A stretch of 29,544 nt of DNA from Proteobacteria bacterium SG_bin5 (GTDB lineage Bacteria > Pseudomonadota > Alphaproteobacteria > Sphingomonadales > Sphingomonadaceae), in contig LWDI01000041.1 of the NCBI GenBank assembly GCA_002083475.1, positions 1 through 29,544 on the forward strand, written 5' to 3'. The notes under the pieces were generated by a model that was not told the DNA's origin, made no database searches, and saw only the letters and a list, made by a program, of their open reading frames with translations. This document shows, one piece after another, positions 8,364 to 16,086 of this stretch; positions within the stretch are counted from its first letter, which is position 1; each line of letters starts with the position of its first letter. Both the position numbers and the translations under genes were made by a program.

Positions 8364-8388
8364 GGAACGCTCGCGCCGCAGGGTCGTT
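8364..8388 (+). promoter_or_regulatory. EcfG (general stress response) promoter
   Basis: GGAAC at 8364-8368 and CGTT at 8385-8388 are separated by exactly 16 bases. This matches the alphaproteobacterial EcfG consensus GGAAC-N16/17-CGTT. Transcription would begin around 8395, leaving a leader of about 25 bases with AAAGGG just before ATG 8420. It faces a run of small stress-type envelope genes. I found no other match with the right spacing upstream of a gene in the window. Confidence 0.75.
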
Positions 8389-8419
8389 GAGCGCGCATTC
8401 ACCGGGAAAGGGCATCACC

Positions 8420-8989
8420 ATGGCCGATCAACCTCAGACGGGTACTGAAATCGGGTCGACGCCGCACGGCGCGACCGGCGCCGAGGGCGGCGCCCAAGCC
8501 GGCGCCACGGGCGGCGCGGCGGCGGGCAGCGAAGGCTTCGGCACCGAAGGGCTCGGCGGCGACACGGAGGGCGCCACGGGCGCCGGCGCGGGCGGCAATT
8601 TCAAGGAACAGGCCGGCCAGTTCGCGCGCCAAGCGGGCGACAAGGCGCGCCAATTCGCCGACACCGGCAAGGCGCGCGCGGGCGACGCGCTCGGCGAGGT
8701 CGCGCGGCTGATGGAAGACGCCGCCGCCACCGTCGAGCAGAAGCTGGGCGGCCAATATGGCCAATATGCGCGCTCGGCGGCGCAGGGCCTGGGCAATTTT
8801 TCCGAAGAGCTCAAGGCCAAGGACATCGACGAGCTGATCGGCGACGCGCAGGAATTCGTGCGCAAATCGCCCGCCGTCGCGATCGGGATCGCCGCCGCGC
8901 TCGGCTTCGTGATCGCGCGCGTCGTCAAGGCGGGCGTCGATAGCGCGACCGAACCGGCGCGCGACGACGACGCCCCCACCGGCGCCTGA
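8420..8989 (+). CDS. DUF883/ElaB-like membrane-anchored stress protein
   Basis: Protein of 189 residues. The first ~60 residues are almost entirely Gly/Ala/Thr/Glu low complexity. An amphipathic helical region follows (EQAGQFARQAGDKARQFADTGKARAGDAL), then a segment with ElaB/YqjD/DUF883 character (ELKAKDIDELIGDAQEFVRKSPAVAIGIAAALGFVIARVVKAG), whose single C-terminal hydrophobic helix is probably an inner-membrane anchor. Proteins of that family are stress-induced and can bind ribosomes in E. coli; whether this one does is unknown. ATG 8420 is supported by AAAGGG seven bases upstream. It is the first gene after the EcfG promoter and heads a compact four-gene group. Confidence 0.8.
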   Translation: MADQPQTGTEIGSTPHGATGAEGGAQAGATGGAAAGSEGFGTEGLGGDTEGATGAGAGGNFKEQAGQFARQAGDKARQFADTGKARAGDALGEVARLMEDAAATVEQKLGGQYGQYARSAAQGLGNFSEELKAKDIDELIGDAQEFVRKSPAVAIGIAAALGFVIARVVKAGVDSATEPARDDDAPTGA

Positions 8990-8994
8990 CGCTC

Positions 8995-9336
8995 ATGGCT
9001 GGGGGGAGCGAGGAAAGCATCGGCGCGCTCTTCTCGCGGCTTCGCACCGAGGGGATGAGCTATGCGCGCGCCGAGCTGCGGCTGGTGCGCGCGCGCGTCG
9101 CGGGGCGCGCGGCCTTGCTGCGCACCGCGGCGATCCTGCTCGCGGCGGCGGCGCTGCTCGCGATCGGCGCGTTGATCGCGTTGCTCGTCGGGCTGATCGC
9201 GACGCTCGCGACGCTGATCGGCCCGGGCTGGGCGACGCTCGCGGTGGTGGGCGCGACCTTGCTGATCGCGGGGCTGCTCGGCGCGATCGGTGCCGGCGCT
9301 TTGCGCAAGGCCTTGAGCGCGGAGGCGGTGCCATGA
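8995..9336 (+). CDS. holin-like (putative Actinobacterial Holin-X family) membrane protein
   Basis: Protein of 113 residues. An amphipathic N-terminal segment (SIGALFSRLRTEGMSYARAELRLVRARVAGR) precedes two long hydrophobic helices (about residues 39-66 and 74-101) rich in Ala, Leu, Ile and Gly. This layout is that of the 'phage holin family' or Holin-X proteins found widely on bacterial chromosomes outside prophages. A lytic role is not implied: no endolysin or phage gene is nearby, and neighbours are stress-type envelope proteins. It begins five bases after the stop of the DUF883-like gene, and its own stop overlaps the next start (ATGA), indicating an operon. Confidence 0.75.
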   Translation: MAGGSEESIGALFSRLRTEGMSYARAELRLVRARVAGRAALLRTAAILLAAAALLAIGALIALLVGLIATLATLIGPGWATLAVVGATLLIAGLLGAIGAGALRKALSAEAVP

Positions 9337-9644
9337 CCGACACCGAGCGCGACGTGCTCGTCGCCAAGGCCGAGGCCGCGCGCGCGCGCGCACGGCTGCA
9401 GGATACGATCGCCCAACTCCGCGCGCGCCTCACCCCCAAGGCGCTCGCCGAGGACGCCGCCGACAGCGCGCGGCAGGGCGCGCTCAAGCTCGGCATGACG
9501 TCGCTCGAAACCGCGCGGCGGCGCCCGGCGCTCGTCGGCGGGATCGCCGGATTGGCGCTCGGCTTGTTATTCTGGCGCGCGCGCGACGCGCGCCGCTCCA
9601 AGGCTTCATCGGAAGGACGAGAAGATGACCGACACGCACAATGA
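9333..9644 (+). CDS. DUF3618-type membrane protein
   Basis: Protein of 103 residues. The N-terminal half is a charged helix (TERDVLVAKAEAARARARLQDTIAQLRARLTPKALAED) typical of DUF3618, which starts with such a helix followed by 'LRARLxP'. A short membrane segment (PALVGGIAGLALGLLFW) and a basic, hydrophilic tail follow. DUF3618 genes commonly sit directly downstream of holin-like and DUF883-like genes, as here. ATGA overlap with the upstream gene; the 3' end overlaps the next gene by 20 bases in another frame, so the tail (SKASSEGREDDRHAQ) doubles as leader and start of that gene. Confidence 0.78.
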   Translation: MTDTERDVLVAKAEAARARARLQDTIAQLRARLTPKALAEDAADSARQGALKLGMTSLETARRRPALVGGIAGLALGLLFWRARDARRSKASSEGREDDRHAQ

Positions 9645-10176
9645 CAATGGCGCGACCGCGACCGAAACCCAGGGCACGCTCGGCACCGCCACGCAGGCGG
9701 TCGAAACGGTGAAGGGCGGCGCGACGAGCGCGGTCGCCGCGGTCAAGGACAGCGCTTCCACCGCCGTCGCCGCGGTGAAGGACGGCGCGGCCAACGCCGC
9801 CGGCGCGGTGAAGGAAAGCGCCTCGGCGGTCGCGCGCCGCACCGCCGACACGATCGAGGACGCGCCGCTCGCGGTGATCGCGGGCGGGCTCGCGATCGGC
9901 GTGCTCGCCGGCGCGCTGCTGCCGCGTACCGAGCGCGAAGCGCGCGTGCTCGGCCCCGTCGGCCGGCGGGTGAAGGAAGGCGCGGCGCTTGCCGCCCGCG
10001 CCGCGCGCGATGCGGGCGTTGCCGAACTCGCCAATCACGGCATCAGCCGTGATGCCGCGCGCGACCAGGCCAAGAAGCTGTTCGAGCAAGTGGTGAGCGC
10101 GGCCAAGAGCGCGGGCACCGCCGCCGCGCAAGCCGGCCGCGACGGCGCGCGCCAGGGCTTCAAAGATCAGGATTGA
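9625..10176 (+). CDS. LEA-like repeat protein with membrane segment
   Basis: Protein of 183 residues, extremely Ala-rich. Residues 36-68 consist of three consecutive 11-residue units (A-V-A-A-V-K-D-S/G-A and variants), resembling the 11-mer repeats of group 3 late embryogenesis abundant proteins, which protect membranes and proteins under drying. A hydrophobic segment follows (APLAVIAGGLAIGVLAGALLP), so the repeats and the long basic helical C-terminus may face the same or opposite membrane sides. Start ATG 9625 has AAGGA upstream, inside the 3' end of the DUF3618 gene. It is the last clear member of the EcfG-driven group. The LEA likeness is by composition and period only. Confidence 0.75.
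   Translation: MTDTHNDNGATATETQGTLGTATQAVETVKGGATSAVAAVKDSASTAVAAVKDGAANAAGAVKESASAVARRTADTIEDAPLAVIAGGLAIGVLAGALLPRTEREARVLGPVGRRVKEGAALAARAARDAGVAELANHGISRDAARDQAKKLFEQVVSAAKSAGTAAAQAGRDGARQGFKDQD
9730..9828 (+). repeat. three 33-base tandem coding repeats
   Basis: Units at 9730-9762, 9763-9795 and 9796-9828 encode the successive 11-residue blocks described for the LEA-like protein. Each contains the core GTCGCCGCGGT or a close variant followed by a Lys-Asp/Glu codon pair. The units differ by synonymous and a few replacement changes, so the duplication is not recent. Confidence 0.7.
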
Positions 10177-10189
10177 GCCGCTATCGCCG

Positions 10190-10215
10190 GGCTTTCCCTT
10201 CCTTCGAGGAAAGCC
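10190..10215 (+). promoter_or_regulatory. hairpin enclosing the ribosome binding site of the DUF4170 gene
   Basis: GGCTTTCC (10190-10197) and GGAAAGCC (10208-10215) form a perfect 8-bp stem with a 10-base loop. The right arm contains the Shine-Dalgarno-like GAGGAAAG and ends at the base before ATG 10216. Folding would hide the ribosome binding site, which suggests control by RNA opening or temperature; the stem could also just separate the gene from the stress operon that ends at 10176. Confidence 0.5.
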
Positions 10216-10449
10216 ATGAGCAAGCTCCATCTGGTCTTCGGCGGGCGCGTGCGCGACCCGCAGACGCTCGATTTCGACGATCTCGGCTCGATCGAGATCG
10301 TCGGGATCTTCCCCGATTATGCGAGCGCCGAAAAAGCCTGGCGCGCGGCAGCCCAACGCACGGTCGACGATGCCGAGATGAAATTCGTCGTCGTCCATCT
10401 CCACCGGCTGCTCGAACCCGATCTGATCGCGCGCGTGCCCCAGAGCTGA
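10216..10449 (+). CDS. DUF4170 family protein
   Basis: Small soluble protein of 77 residues, conserved in alphaproteobacteria and without known function. Its whole length matches what I recall of DUF4170: LHLVFGGRVRDPQTLDF, IVGIFPDYASAEKAWRAAAQRTVDDAEMKFVVVHLHRLLEP. The fold is probably a small alpha/beta unit, and the family often stands near genes of general metabolism. It begins 39 bases after the LEA-like gene; a hairpin covering its ribosome binding site sets it apart from the operon. No signal peptide or membrane segment is visible. Confidence 0.85.
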   Translation: MSKLHLVFGGRVRDPQTLDFDDLGSIEIVGIFPDYASAEKAWRAAAQRTVDDAEMKFVVVHLHRLLEPDLIARVPQS

Positions 10450-10533
10450 GCGCGCCCGACTGCTACACCACCCTAATACACTAATGCGTCCGCACCTGGT
10501 TGGGCTAAGCCTGCCCCAAAAGGGGAGAGAGCC

Positions 10534-11451
10534 ATGCTGAAACCGATCGCCGCCGCGCTGTTGACCTTGATGGCGCCGGCCGCGCTCGCGCAAAATGCCC
10601 CCGCTTGCACGCCGAGCGTCGAGGGCCGGCTCGAGCTGATCGACTTCGAGAGCAAGCTATTTCCCGGCGCGCGCCAGCTGCGCATCTGGCTGCCGCCGGG
10701 GTACGACGCCAAGGCGGCCAAAGCCTATCCGGTGCTCTATCTGTTCGACGGGCAGAATCTGTTCGATCGCTGCACCGGCTATGGCGGCCAGGAATGGACC
10801 GCCGACGAAGTCGCGACCCGGCTGATCGCCGCGGGCAAGATCGCGCCGATGGTCATCGTGGGGATCGACAATGGCGGCGCCGCCCGCGCGCGCGAATATC
10901 TCCCCTATCCCGATCCGTTCGACCCCGACGCGCGGCAGGTGGAAGGCGAGAAGCTTGCCCGGATGCTGCGCGAGGAAGTGCTCCCGCTGATTGCCCGGCG
11001 TTACCATGTGAGTGAGGATCGCGCCGAACGCGGGCTCGGCGGCTCCTCTTATGGCGGGATCGCGACGCTCCATGTCGTGCGCACCAATCCCGATCTGTTC
11101 GGCCGCGCGCTGATCGAAAGCCCCTCGCTCCAGGTCGGCAACGGCCAGTTGCTGCGCGACGCGGCGGACAGCGTGACGTTGCCCGCTCGGCTGTTCATCG
11201 GCATCGGCGACGCCGAAATCGCGGTGCCGGCCGATGCGCCCGCCGACCGGCGCGCCTGGGCCGCGCGCATCAATGCCGGCGCGGTCGCGGGCGCGCGGCG
11301 GCTCGCGGTGTTGCTCTCGGCGAGCATGATCCCGAGCGCGGTGAAACTCTCGGTCGGCGCCGGCGCGCATCATAACGAGGCGGCCTGGGGCGCGCGGCTG
11401 CCCGCGGCGCTAATCTTCCTCTTCGGCCCCGCCCCTCAGGCGCGGCGGTAG
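10534..11451 (+). CDS. secreted esterase, esterase D / enterobactin esterase-like alpha/beta hydrolase
   Basis: Protein of 305 residues with a clear signal peptide (MLKPIAAALLTLMAPAALAQ). The mature part is an alpha/beta hydrolase of the putative esterase family (the IroE/Fes and antigen 85 group): RQLRIWLPPGYDAKAAKAYPVLYLFDGQNLFD near the start, a nucleophile elbow GLGGSSYGG with S172, a probable acid at D226 (GIGDAE) and His at 279/280 (GAHHNEAAW). Substrate cannot be told from sequence; siderophore, carbohydrate ester or acetylester hydrolysis are all known in this family. The start is preceded by GGGGAGAGAG. The 3' end overlaps the convergent rhomboid gene by 16 bases. Confidence 0.88.
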   Translation: MLKPIAAALLTLMAPAALAQNAPACTPSVEGRLELIDFESKLFPGARQLRIWLPPGYDAKAAKAYPVLYLFDGQNLFDRCTGYGGQEWTADEVATRLIAAGKIAPMVIVGIDNGGAARAREYLPYPDPFDPDARQVEGEKLARMLREEVLPLIARRYHVSEDRAERGLGGSSYGGIATLHVVRTNPDLFGRALIESPSLQVGNGQLLRDAADSVTLPARLFIGIGDAEIAVPADAPADRRAWAARINAGAVAGARRLAVLLSASMIPSAVKLSVGAGAHHNEAAWGARLPAALIFLFGPAPQARR

Positions 11452-12089
11452 CGCCACATCAACAGCGGCCGCGCGAGCAACAGCCCAGCGACGAAGCCGC
11501 CGATATGCGCGCCGATCGCGATCGAACTGCCACCGATTCCGGCGGCGAAGCCATAGAGCGTCTGGATGCCGATCCAAGCGGCGGCGAGCCAAGCGATGCG
11601 CACCACGCGCGACGGGATCGGCCCGATCGCCGGCACCGGGCGCTCGGCATAGAAAAGCGAATAAGCCGCGATCAGCGCGGAAGCCGCGCCGCTCGCGCCG
11701 ATCGTCGGCGTAAGGCTCGTGGGGCCGAGCGCCCATTGCCCGAGCGCCGCCGCATAAGCGCCTCCCACATAAAGCAACGCGAGCAGCCGCGGCCCGATCG
11801 CGCGTTCGACCTGCTGGCCGCAGTAAACCAACATCACCAGATTGAGCAGCAGATGCGTCCAGCCGGCGTGGACCAAGGTCGCGCTGAGCGGGGTGAGCCA
11901 GACGGGGAGCAGGAACAGCCCGGGCGGCGCCTGCACCGGCTGAGTCACTGCTTGCGGCACGAACCCCAGCGCGACTCCCGCCGCGCCAACGGCGTTCGTC
12001 AGGATCAGCAGCGCGGATATCGCGACGGTCGCGACCGCGATGATATTGGTGGCGGTCGCGGGAATGGGGAGGCCGGGGCGCGGTGTCAT
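11436..12089 (-). CDS. rhomboid family intramembrane serine protease
   Basis: Protein of 217 residues with six or more hydrophobic helices. The rhomboid signature is complete: HAGWTHLLLNLVML (helix 2 His and Asn), GASGAASALIAAY with the nucleophile at S133, and the catalytic His at H195 in GAHIGGFVAG. The family cleaves membrane protein substrates within or next to the bilayer; the substrate here is unknown. ATG 12089 is preferred over the GTG one codon upstream. No convincing Shine-Dalgarno sequence is visible; a small hairpin (CGCGCT/AGCGCG) sits directly upstream. It follows greA on the same strand with a 53-base gap and converges with the esterase gene. Confidence 0.9.
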   Translation of the reverse strand: MTPRPGLPIPATATNIIAVATVAISALLILTNAVGAAGVALGFVPQAVTQPVQAPPGLFLLPVWLTPLSATLVHAGWTHLLLNLVMLVYCGQQVERAIGPRLLALLYVGGAYAAALGQWALGPTSLTPTIGASGAASALIAAYSLFYAERPVPAIGPIPSRVVRIAWLAAAWIGIQTLYGFAAGIGGSSIAIGAHIGGFVAGLLLARPLLMWRYRRA

Positions 12090-12116
12090 CACGCGCTAAG
12101 ATAAGCGCGCGAGGCA

Positions 12117-12138
12117 GGGGCGCAATCGGCGGCGCCCC
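12117..12138 (-). terminator. stem-loop after greA
   Basis: GGGGCGC at 12117-12123 and GCGCCCC at 12132-12138 form a 7-bp stem with an 8-base loop, five bases past the greA stop on the minus strand. There is no T-run after it, so termination efficiency is uncertain. It lies between greA and the rhomboid gene. Confidence 0.35.
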
Positions 12139-12142
12139 CGGC

Positions 12143-12619
12143 TCAGATGAACTCGATCTTCGAGATGAGATAATAGCGATCGCCCGAGGGCACGGTCACT
12201 TCGACCTCGTCCTCGATCCGGCGCCCGATGAGCGCGCGGCCGAGCGGCGAATTATAGCTGATCCGCCCGGCGCTCGCATCGGCCTCGGTCTGGCCGACGA
12301 TCTGATAGCGCACCGGCTTGTCATCCTCGTCGAGCAAGGTCACCGTCGCGCCGAACACCACCTTGTCGCCCGAGAGCGTCGTCGGGTCGATCACCTGGGC
12401 GCGGCTCAGCTTGTCCTCGATGTCGGCGATCTGCGCCTCGATCTGGCCCTGGCGTTCCTTGGCGGCGTGATATTCGGCGTTTTCGGACAAATCGCCATGC
12501 GCGCGCGCTTCTTCGATCGCGTCGACGATGAGCGGCCGCTCTTCCTTCAGCCGTTTGAGTTCGGCGGTCAGCTTGTCATAGCCTTCCGCCAACATCGGCA
12601 TTTTCTCGACCGTCGCCAT
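12143..12619 (-). CDS. greA: transcription elongation factor GreA
   Basis: GreA (158 residues) enters the RNA polymerase secondary channel and stimulates cleavage of backtracked RNA. The N-terminal coiled coil is obvious (YDKLTAELKRLKEERPLIVDAIEEARAHGDLSENAEYHAAKERQGQIEAQIADIEDKL), with the catalytic acidic tip in GDLSENAEY. The C-terminal FKBP-like domain includes VRYQIVGQTEADASAGRISYNSPLGRALIGR and ends in YYLISKIEFI. Length is normal. It lies 74 bases downstream of carB on the same strand, an arrangement (carA, carB, greA) common in alphaproteobacteria. Confidence 0.97.
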   Translation of the reverse strand: MATVEKMPMLAEGYDKLTAELKRLKEERPLIVDAIEEARAHGDLSENAEYHAAKERQGQIEAQIADIEDKLSRAQVIDPTTLSGDKVVFGATVTLLDEDDKPVRYQIVGQTEADASAGRISYNSPLGRALIGRRIEDEVEVTVPSGDRYYLISKIEFI

Positions 12620-12693
12620 CCTCAGCGTCCTTTAAAGCCTGAACCCCAAGCGAGCCGTGACGACCCGCCCGCACCATCGCCAATCTTTCGGGA

Positions 12694-15600
12694 TTAAATG
12701 TGCGAACGGCCATAATAGGCCTGGAGCGGTTTGACTTCAAGCGGGCGCCGCGCGAGCGCCGCGATGGCCTGTGCTGCTTCCACGCTCGCCGGGGCGGTGG
12801 TGAAATAGGGCAGCCGTTGCGCGAGCGCCGAGGCGCGGATCGATTTCGATTCCTTCAGCGACTGATAGCCTTCGGTGGTGTTGAAGATGAGCGCGATCTC
12901 GCCGTCCTTGATGCGGTCGACGATGTGCGGCCGCCCCTGCCCCACTTTGTTCACGCGTTCGACCGCCAGGCCCTGTTGCTCCAGGAAGCCGGCGGTGCCG
13001 CCGGTCGCGACGATCCGGAAGCCGAGCTCGATCAGCGTGCGGATCGCGGGGACGATCACCGGCTTGTCGCTATCCTTGACCGAGACGAACACCGTGCCCC
13101 CGCTCGGCAACACCGTGCCCGCGCCCAATTGCGCCTTGCCGAAAGCGGTCGCGAAATCGGGGGCGATTCCCATCACTTCGCCGGTGGATTTCATCTCGGG
13201 CGAGAGCACCGGGTCGATCCCGGGAAAGCGGTTGAAGGGGAATACGGCTTCCTTCACCGCATAATAATCGATCGTGCGATCGATCGCGGGCAGCTGCGCG
13301 AGCTTCTCCCCCGCCATCACCCGCGCGGCGAGCTTGGCGATGGGCGTGCCGATCGCCTTGGCGACGAAGGGCACGGTGCGGCTCGCGCGCGGATTGACCT
13401 CGATCAGATAGACGAGGCCGTCCTTCACCGCGAATTGGATGTTCATCAGGCCCTTCACCGACAGCGCCTTGGCGAGCGCCTTGGTCTGGCGCTCGATCTC
13501 GTCGACGATCTCGGCGGGGAGCGAATAGGGCGGGATCGAGCAAGCGCTATCGCCCGAATGGACGCCCGCTTCCTCGATGTGCTGCAAGATGCCGGCGACG
13601 ACCACCTGCTCGCCATCACTGATGGCGTCGACATCGACTTCGATCGCGTCGCGCAGATATTGGTCGATCAAGACCGGCGAGTCGCCCGATACTTGCACCG
13701 CCGTCTGAATATAATCGTCGAGCTGGGTGAGCGAATCGACGATCTCCATCGCGCGCCCGCCGAGCACATAGCTGGGGCGCATCAGCACCGGATAGCCGAT
13801 CCGCCCCGCGACCGCCGCTGCCTCGTCGCGGCTGCGCGCAATGCCGTTCGCCGGCTGGCGCAGCCCCAGCTTGGCGACGAGCGCGGCGAACCGCTCGCGA
13901 TCCTCGGCCAAGTCGATCGCATCGGGGCTGGTGCCCAGGATCGGGATGCCCGCGTCCTCAAGCGCCTGCGCCAAATTGAGCGGCGTCTGCCCGCCGAACT
14001 GCACGATCACGCCCACCAATTCGCCGCGCGATTTCTCGATCTCGAGGATTTCGAGCACGTCCTCGGCGGTCAGCGGCTCGAAATAGAGCCGGTCGGAGGT
14101 GTCGTAATCGGTCGAGACCGTCTCGGGGTTGCAATTGACCATGATCGTCTCGAACCCGGCGTCGGCGAGCGCGAAACAGGCGTGGCAGCAGCAATAATCG
14201 AATTCGATCCCCTGCCCGATCCGGTTCGGCCCGCCGCCCAGGATCACGATCTTGCGCCGGTCGCTAGGTTCGCTCTCGTTTTCGGGCGCGCCGAAGCTCG
14301 GGGCTTCATAGGTCGAATACATGTACGGCGTCTTGGCGTCGAACTCGGCGGCGCAGGTGTCGATCCGCTTGAACACCGGGCGCACGCCGAGCTTGTGGCG
14401 CAGCGCGCGCACTTCGGCCTCGGTGACGCCGCCGGCGAGCGCTTTCACCGCCTCATGCACCAGCCCGCCCGAGCGCGCGATGCCGCGCGCCATGCCGCCG
14501 CGAATATTCACCGACTTCAGCGCGAGCCAGGCCAGGCGCTTGTCGGAAAAGCCCATCGCCTTCAGCCGGCGCATCCCTTCGGCGTCGCGCGGCAAGCCGT
14601 TCGCGATGACGTCGTTTTCCGCCGCGACGATTTCGGCGATCCGCTCCAGGAACCAGGGATCGTATTTGGCGATCGCGTGCACCTCGGCGACGGTGAAGCC
14701 CTCGCGCAGCGCTTGCGCCGCGACGAGCAGCCGATCCGGAGTCGCGCGGGCGAGCGCCGCTTCGATTTCCGCCCGGCTCGCGCCGACCAGCGCATCGACT
14801 TGGTTGAAGCCCGACAGCCCCGTTTCCAGCCCGCGCAGCGCCTTTTGCATCGATTCATGGATGTTGCGGCCGATCGCCATCACCTCGCCCACCGATTTCA
14901 TCGCGGTGGAGAGCAAAGGCTCGGCGCCCTTGAACTTCTCGAAAGCGAAACGCGGGATTTTGGTGACGATATAATCGATCGTCGGCTCGAACGAGGCCGG
15001 GGTCGCGCCGGTGATGTCGTTCATGATTTCGTCGAGCGTATAGCCCACCGCCAGCTTGGCCGCGACCTTGGCGATCGGAAAGCCCGTCGCCTTGGAGGCG
15101 AGCGCCGAGGAGCGGCTGACGCGCGGGTTCATCTCGATCACGATCAGCCGGCCATCCTTGGGATTGACCGCGAACTGCACGTTCGAGCCCCCCGTCTCGA
15201 CTCCGATCTCGCGCAGCACCGCGATGCTGGCGTTGCGCATCACCTGATATTCCTTGTCGGTGAGCGTCAGCGCGGGGGCGACGGTGATGCTGTCGCCGGT
15301 ATGCACCCCCATCGGATCGACGTTCTCGATCGAACAGATGATGATGGCATTGTCCGCACGGTCGCGGACCACCTCCATCTCATATTCCTTCCAGCCGAGC
15401 AGCGATTCCTCGATCAGCACTTCGTTGGTCGGGCTCGCGTCGAGGCCCTTCTTGACGATCTCCTCGAATTCCTCGCGATTATAAGCGACGCCGCCGCCGG
15501 TGCCGCCGAGCGTGAAGCTGGGGCGGATGATCGCGGGCAGGCCCACTTTGTCGAGCCCCGCAAAGGCCTCCTCCAGGCTGTGCGCGATCGCCGAGCGCGC

Positions 15601-16029
15601 GGATTCGAGCCCGATCTTGTCCATCGCCTGGCGGAATTTCTGGCGATCCTCGGCCTTGTCGATGGCTTCCGCATCGGCGCCGATCATCTTGACGCCGAAT
15701 TTATCGAGCGTGCCGTCGCGGAAGAGCGCGAGCGCGGTGTTGAGCGCGGTCTGCCCGCCCATCGTGGGGAGCACCGCGTCGGGCCGCTCGGCCTCGATGA
15801 TTTTCGCGACCACCGCCGGGGTGATCGGCTCGACATAGGTCGCATCGGCGAGTTCGGGATCGGTCATGATCGTCGCCGGGTTCGAATTGACCAGGACGAT
15901 GCGATAGCCCTCTTCCTTCAAGGCCTTGATCGCCTGCGTGCCCGAATAATCGAACTCGCACGCCTGGCCGATGACGATGGGTCCGGCGCCGATGACGAGG
16001 ATGGAGGAGATGTCGGTGCGTTTGGGCAT
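12694..16029 (-). CDS. carB: carbamoyl phosphate synthase large subunit
   Basis: Large ammonia-using subunit (1111 residues) of carbamoyl phosphate synthase, feeding arginine and pyrimidine synthesis. It contains two homologous ATP-grasp halves, each opening with the same nucleotide-binding pattern: ILVIGAGPIVIGQACEFDYSG near residue 10, and IVILGGGPNRIGQGIEFDYCC about 580 residues later. Other landmarks are MNPRVSRSSALASKATGFPIAK in the first half and VNPRASRTVPFVAKAIGTPIAK in the second. The C-terminal MGS-like allosteric domain begins near KDSDKPVIVPAIRTLIELGFRIVATGGTA. ATG 16029 is preceded by AGGAAAC. Unlike the usual close pairing, carA lies about 1.7 kb upstream, separated by a toxin-antitoxin pair and an orphan gene, so carB probably has its own promoter in the 57-base gap before fitA or depends on read-through. 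Confidence 0.98.
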   Translation of the reverse strand: MPKRTDISSILVIGAGPIVIGQACEFDYSGTQAIKALKEEGYRIVLVNSNPATIMTDPELADATYVEPITPAVVAKIIEAERPDAVLPTMGGQTALNTALALFRDGTLDKFGVKMIGADAEAIDKAEDRQKFRQAMDKIGLESARSAIAHSLEEAFAGLDKVGLPAIIRPSFTLGGTGGGVAYNREEFEEIVKKGLDASPTNEVLIEESLLGWKEYEMEVVRDRADNAIIICSIENVDPMGVHTGDSITVAPALTLTDKEYQVMRNASIAVLREIGVETGGSNVQFAVNPKDGRLIVIEMNPRVSRSSALASKATGFPIAKVAAKLAVGYTLDEIMNDITGATPASFEPTIDYIVTKIPRFAFEKFKGAEPLLSTAMKSVGEVMAIGRNIHESMQKALRGLETGLSGFNQVDALVGASRAEIEAALARATPDRLLVAAQALREGFTVAEVHAIAKYDPWFLERIAEIVAAENDVIANGLPRDAEGMRRLKAMGFSDKRLAWLALKSVNIRGGMARGIARSGGLVHEAVKALAGGVTEAEVRALRHKLGVRPVFKRIDTCAAEFDAKTPYMYSTYEAPSFGAPENESEPSDRRKIVILGGGPNRIGQGIEFDYCCCHACFALADAGFETIMVNCNPETVSTDYDTSDRLYFEPLTAEDVLEILEIEKSRGELVGVIVQFGGQTPLNLAQALEDAGIPILGTSPDAIDLAEDRERFAALVAKLGLRQPANGIARSRDEAAAVAGRIGYPVLMRPSYVLGGRAMEIVDSLTQLDDYIQTAVQVSGDSPVLIDQYLRDAIEVDVDAISDGEQVVVAGILQHIEEAGVHSGDSACSIPPYSLPAEIVDEIERQTKALAKALSVKGLMNIQFAVKDGLVYLIEVNPRASRTVPFVAKAIGTPIAKLAARVMAGEKLAQLPAIDRTIDYYAVKEAVFPFNRFPGIDPVLSPEMKSTGEVMGIAPDFATAFGKAQLGAGTVLPSGGTVFVSVKDSDKPVIVPAIRTLIELGFRIVATGGTAGFLEQQGLAVERVNKVGQGRPHIVDRIKDGEIALIFNTTEGYQSLKESKSIRASALAQRLPYFTTAPASVEAAQAIAALARRPLEVKPLQAYYGRSHI

Positions 16030-16073
16030 TGTTTCCTACCTAAGGAATGCATACAATGATTGCATTGCAATCA
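16029..16073 (+). promoter_or_regulatory. fitAB promoter and probable FitA operator
   Basis: A -10-like TACAAT lies at 16052-16057, with a weak -35 (TTGTTT, 16029-16034) 17 bases before it. A perfect 17-bp palindrome TGATTGCATTGCAATCA (16057-16073) touches the -10 and ends just before the AGGAG of fitA. A third, weaker half-site, TGCATACA, lies at 16048-16055, giving three half-sites at 9-base steps. Such alternating half-sites suit binding by a ribbon-helix-helix antitoxin and autorepression. The same region holds the ribosome binding site of the divergent carB. Confidence 0.6.
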
Positions 16074-16086
16074 CAGGAGTGGAGCG

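Noticed and set aside
8995..9336. Holin-like gene as a sign of prophage
   Set aside because: No phage structural, lysis or integrase genes nearby; this family is common on chromosomes beside DUF883-like and DUF3618 genes.
12700..16059. A 1119-codon open frame on the plus strand opposite carB
   Set aside because: It is a GC-rich antisense shadow: the product is an Asp/Arg/His/Leu-rich low-complexity chain, while the minus strand encodes a complete CarB.
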